Assembly: GCA_030147335.1 (NCBI GenBank)
Contig: JASKZZ010000451.1
Span: 1-6,357, forward strand
Length of the DNA stretch: 6,357 bases
DNA from: Herpetosiphonaceae bacterium
GTDB taxonomy: Bacteria; Chloroflexota; Chloroflexia; Chloroflexales; Kallotenuaceae
Direction of reading: 5' to 3'
Below are positions 5,637 through 6,357 of this stretch, piece after piece; the stretch's first letter is position 1, and each line of letters opens with the position of its first letter. Below the pieces are notes generated by a model that searched no databases, was not told where the DNA came from, and saw nothing but the letters and a program-made list of their open reading frames with translations. A program made the position numbers and the translations under genes.

Positions 5637-6357
5637 TCAAGCCTCGTCACTGACAGCTACTTGTTCGCCCTCCGCAATAGCTTGCACCAATCCACGGTCA
5701 ACCGACTCTTTGGCCCGTCGAATCGCGTTGGTAATCGCAGCGGCGTCAGACTTGCCATGCGCAATAATCGTTACGCCGTTCACGCCAAGCAGCGGCACGC
5801 CACCATACGCCCGGTAATCAAGCGCTTTACCCAAACGCAGCGCTGCGGGAACTAGCGTAGCGCCTAGCACGGCAGTTCCACCGAATAAGCTAGCCAGCAC
5901 AACGCGTGCTTTGTCTTTGCTTGTCGCCACCAGCAACACGGTTGGAACCAAGCCGGCTAGCGCTCGCAGCACAACCGTGGAGCCGCTTAGCTCGCGCTGC
6001 ACTTTTTTCACGCCAAACTTTGCAACTGCCTCAGCGCCCTTCAAAAAAAGATTACCGACAAAACCATCAGCAATGATTACGTCGGCAACATCGCCAACCA
6101 GCGCATCCTTTGGCTCGGCATTACCTACAAATTGTAGATCGGTCTTTTTGAGCAGCGCATGAGCGTCTTGTACCAGCTTATCGCCCTTGCTTTCTTCCTC
6201 ACCGTTTGCCAGCAGGGCCACACGTGGCCGCTCTACGCCTAGCAGTAGCTGTGCGTACAAGCTCGACATTCGTGCCCACTGCACCAGATACTCCGGTTTG
6301 CTGTCGGTATTCGCGCCAACGTCGGCGACTACGATTGTGCCTTTGAGCGCGGGAAAG
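5637..6357 (-). CDS. plsX: Phosphate acyltransferase PlsX (N-terminal part outside window)
   Basis: PlsX converts acyl-ACP and phosphate to acyl-phosphate, the substrate that PlsY uses to acylate glycerol-3-phosphate at the start of phospholipid synthesis. It is a peripheral membrane enzyme. The frame is open through the right edge; 239 residues are visible and about 100 N-terminal ones are missing. Signatures, counted from the first full codon at 6356: VADVGANTDSKPE (10-22), LANGEEESKG (49-58), FVGNAEPKD (76-84), VADVIIADGFVGN (90-102), DYRAYGGVPLLGVNG (180-194) and AHGKSDAAAI (199-208). A start at the GTG at 6284 would cut the DVGAN motif away, so it is not the real start. The stretch from DGFVGN to YGG is about 90 residues, roughly 30 longer than in typical PlsX, and holds two hydrophobic runs (LAGLVPTVLLVA and LASLFGGTAVLGATLVPAAL). 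The reading frame is intact across it. Confidence 0.97.
   Translation of the reverse strand, partial: FPALKGTIVVADVGANTDSKPEYLVQWARMSSLYAQLLLGVERPRVALLANGEEESKGDKLVQDAHALLKKTDLQFVGNAEPKDALVGDVADVIIADGFVGNLFLKGAEAVAKFGVKKVQRELSGSTVVLRALAGLVPTVLLVATSKDKARVVLASLFGGTAVLGATLVPAALRLGKALDYRAYGGVPLLGVNGVTIIAHGKSDAAAITNAIRRAKESVDRGLVQAIAEGEQVAVSDEA

Noticed and set aside
6282..6284. GTG at 6284 as the start of plsX
   Set aside because: The frame continues upstream through the conserved DVGANTDSKPE motif to the window edge, so the gene is cut by the window and does not start here.

Overview
This window looks like chromosomal core sequence from a free-living bacterium of roughly 50% GC. My best guess is Chloroflexota, perhaps Herpetosiphon-like. 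The guess rests on the three-GAF diguanylate cyclase style, the moderate GC and the style of the housekeeping proteins. It is an inference from general impression and no search was run. There are no rRNA or tRNA genes, CRISPR arrays, insertion sequences or phage genes that I can see.

Layout, left to right: (1) bases 1-84 may hold the last 27 codons of an unidentified + strand gene. (2) 149-2203 on the - strand is a soluble three-GAF diguanylate cyclase with a GGEEF active site and an intact RxxD inhibitory site. (3) 2204-2317 is a divergent intergenic region. It carries a very good sigma-70-type promoter for the cyclase (TCGACA, 17 bp, TATAAT on the - strand) and, on the + strand, the start signals of yraN. 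(4) 2318-5579 is a run of five + strand genes that is probably one operon: yraN (UPF0102 nuclease-fold protein), ridA (enamine/imine deaminase), a membrane-anchored ComEC-type metallo-beta-lactamase-fold protein that has lost its metal ligands, a small alpha-alpha toroid protein with prenyltransferase/squalene-cyclase-type repeats, and birA (biotin-protein ligase without a DNA-binding domain). The last three are tightly packed, with a 3-nt gap and then an 8-nt overlap. (5) 5637-6357 on the - strand is the C-terminal two thirds of plsX, convergent with birA and cut by the window edge.

The two ends of the + strand run and its neighbour touch lipid metabolism: BirA charges the biotin carrier of acetyl-CoA carboxylase, and PlsX makes acyl-phosphate for phospholipid synthesis. 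YraN and RidA are general housekeeping proteins. The least conventional part is the adjacent pair at 3152-4774, an apparently metal-free ComEC-like extracytoplasmic protein followed by a toroid-repeat protein of unknown role. The second point of interest is an in-frame expansion of about 30 hydrophobic residues in PlsX, in the segment before the conserved YGG motif. No convincing intrinsic terminator is visible at either convergent junction.
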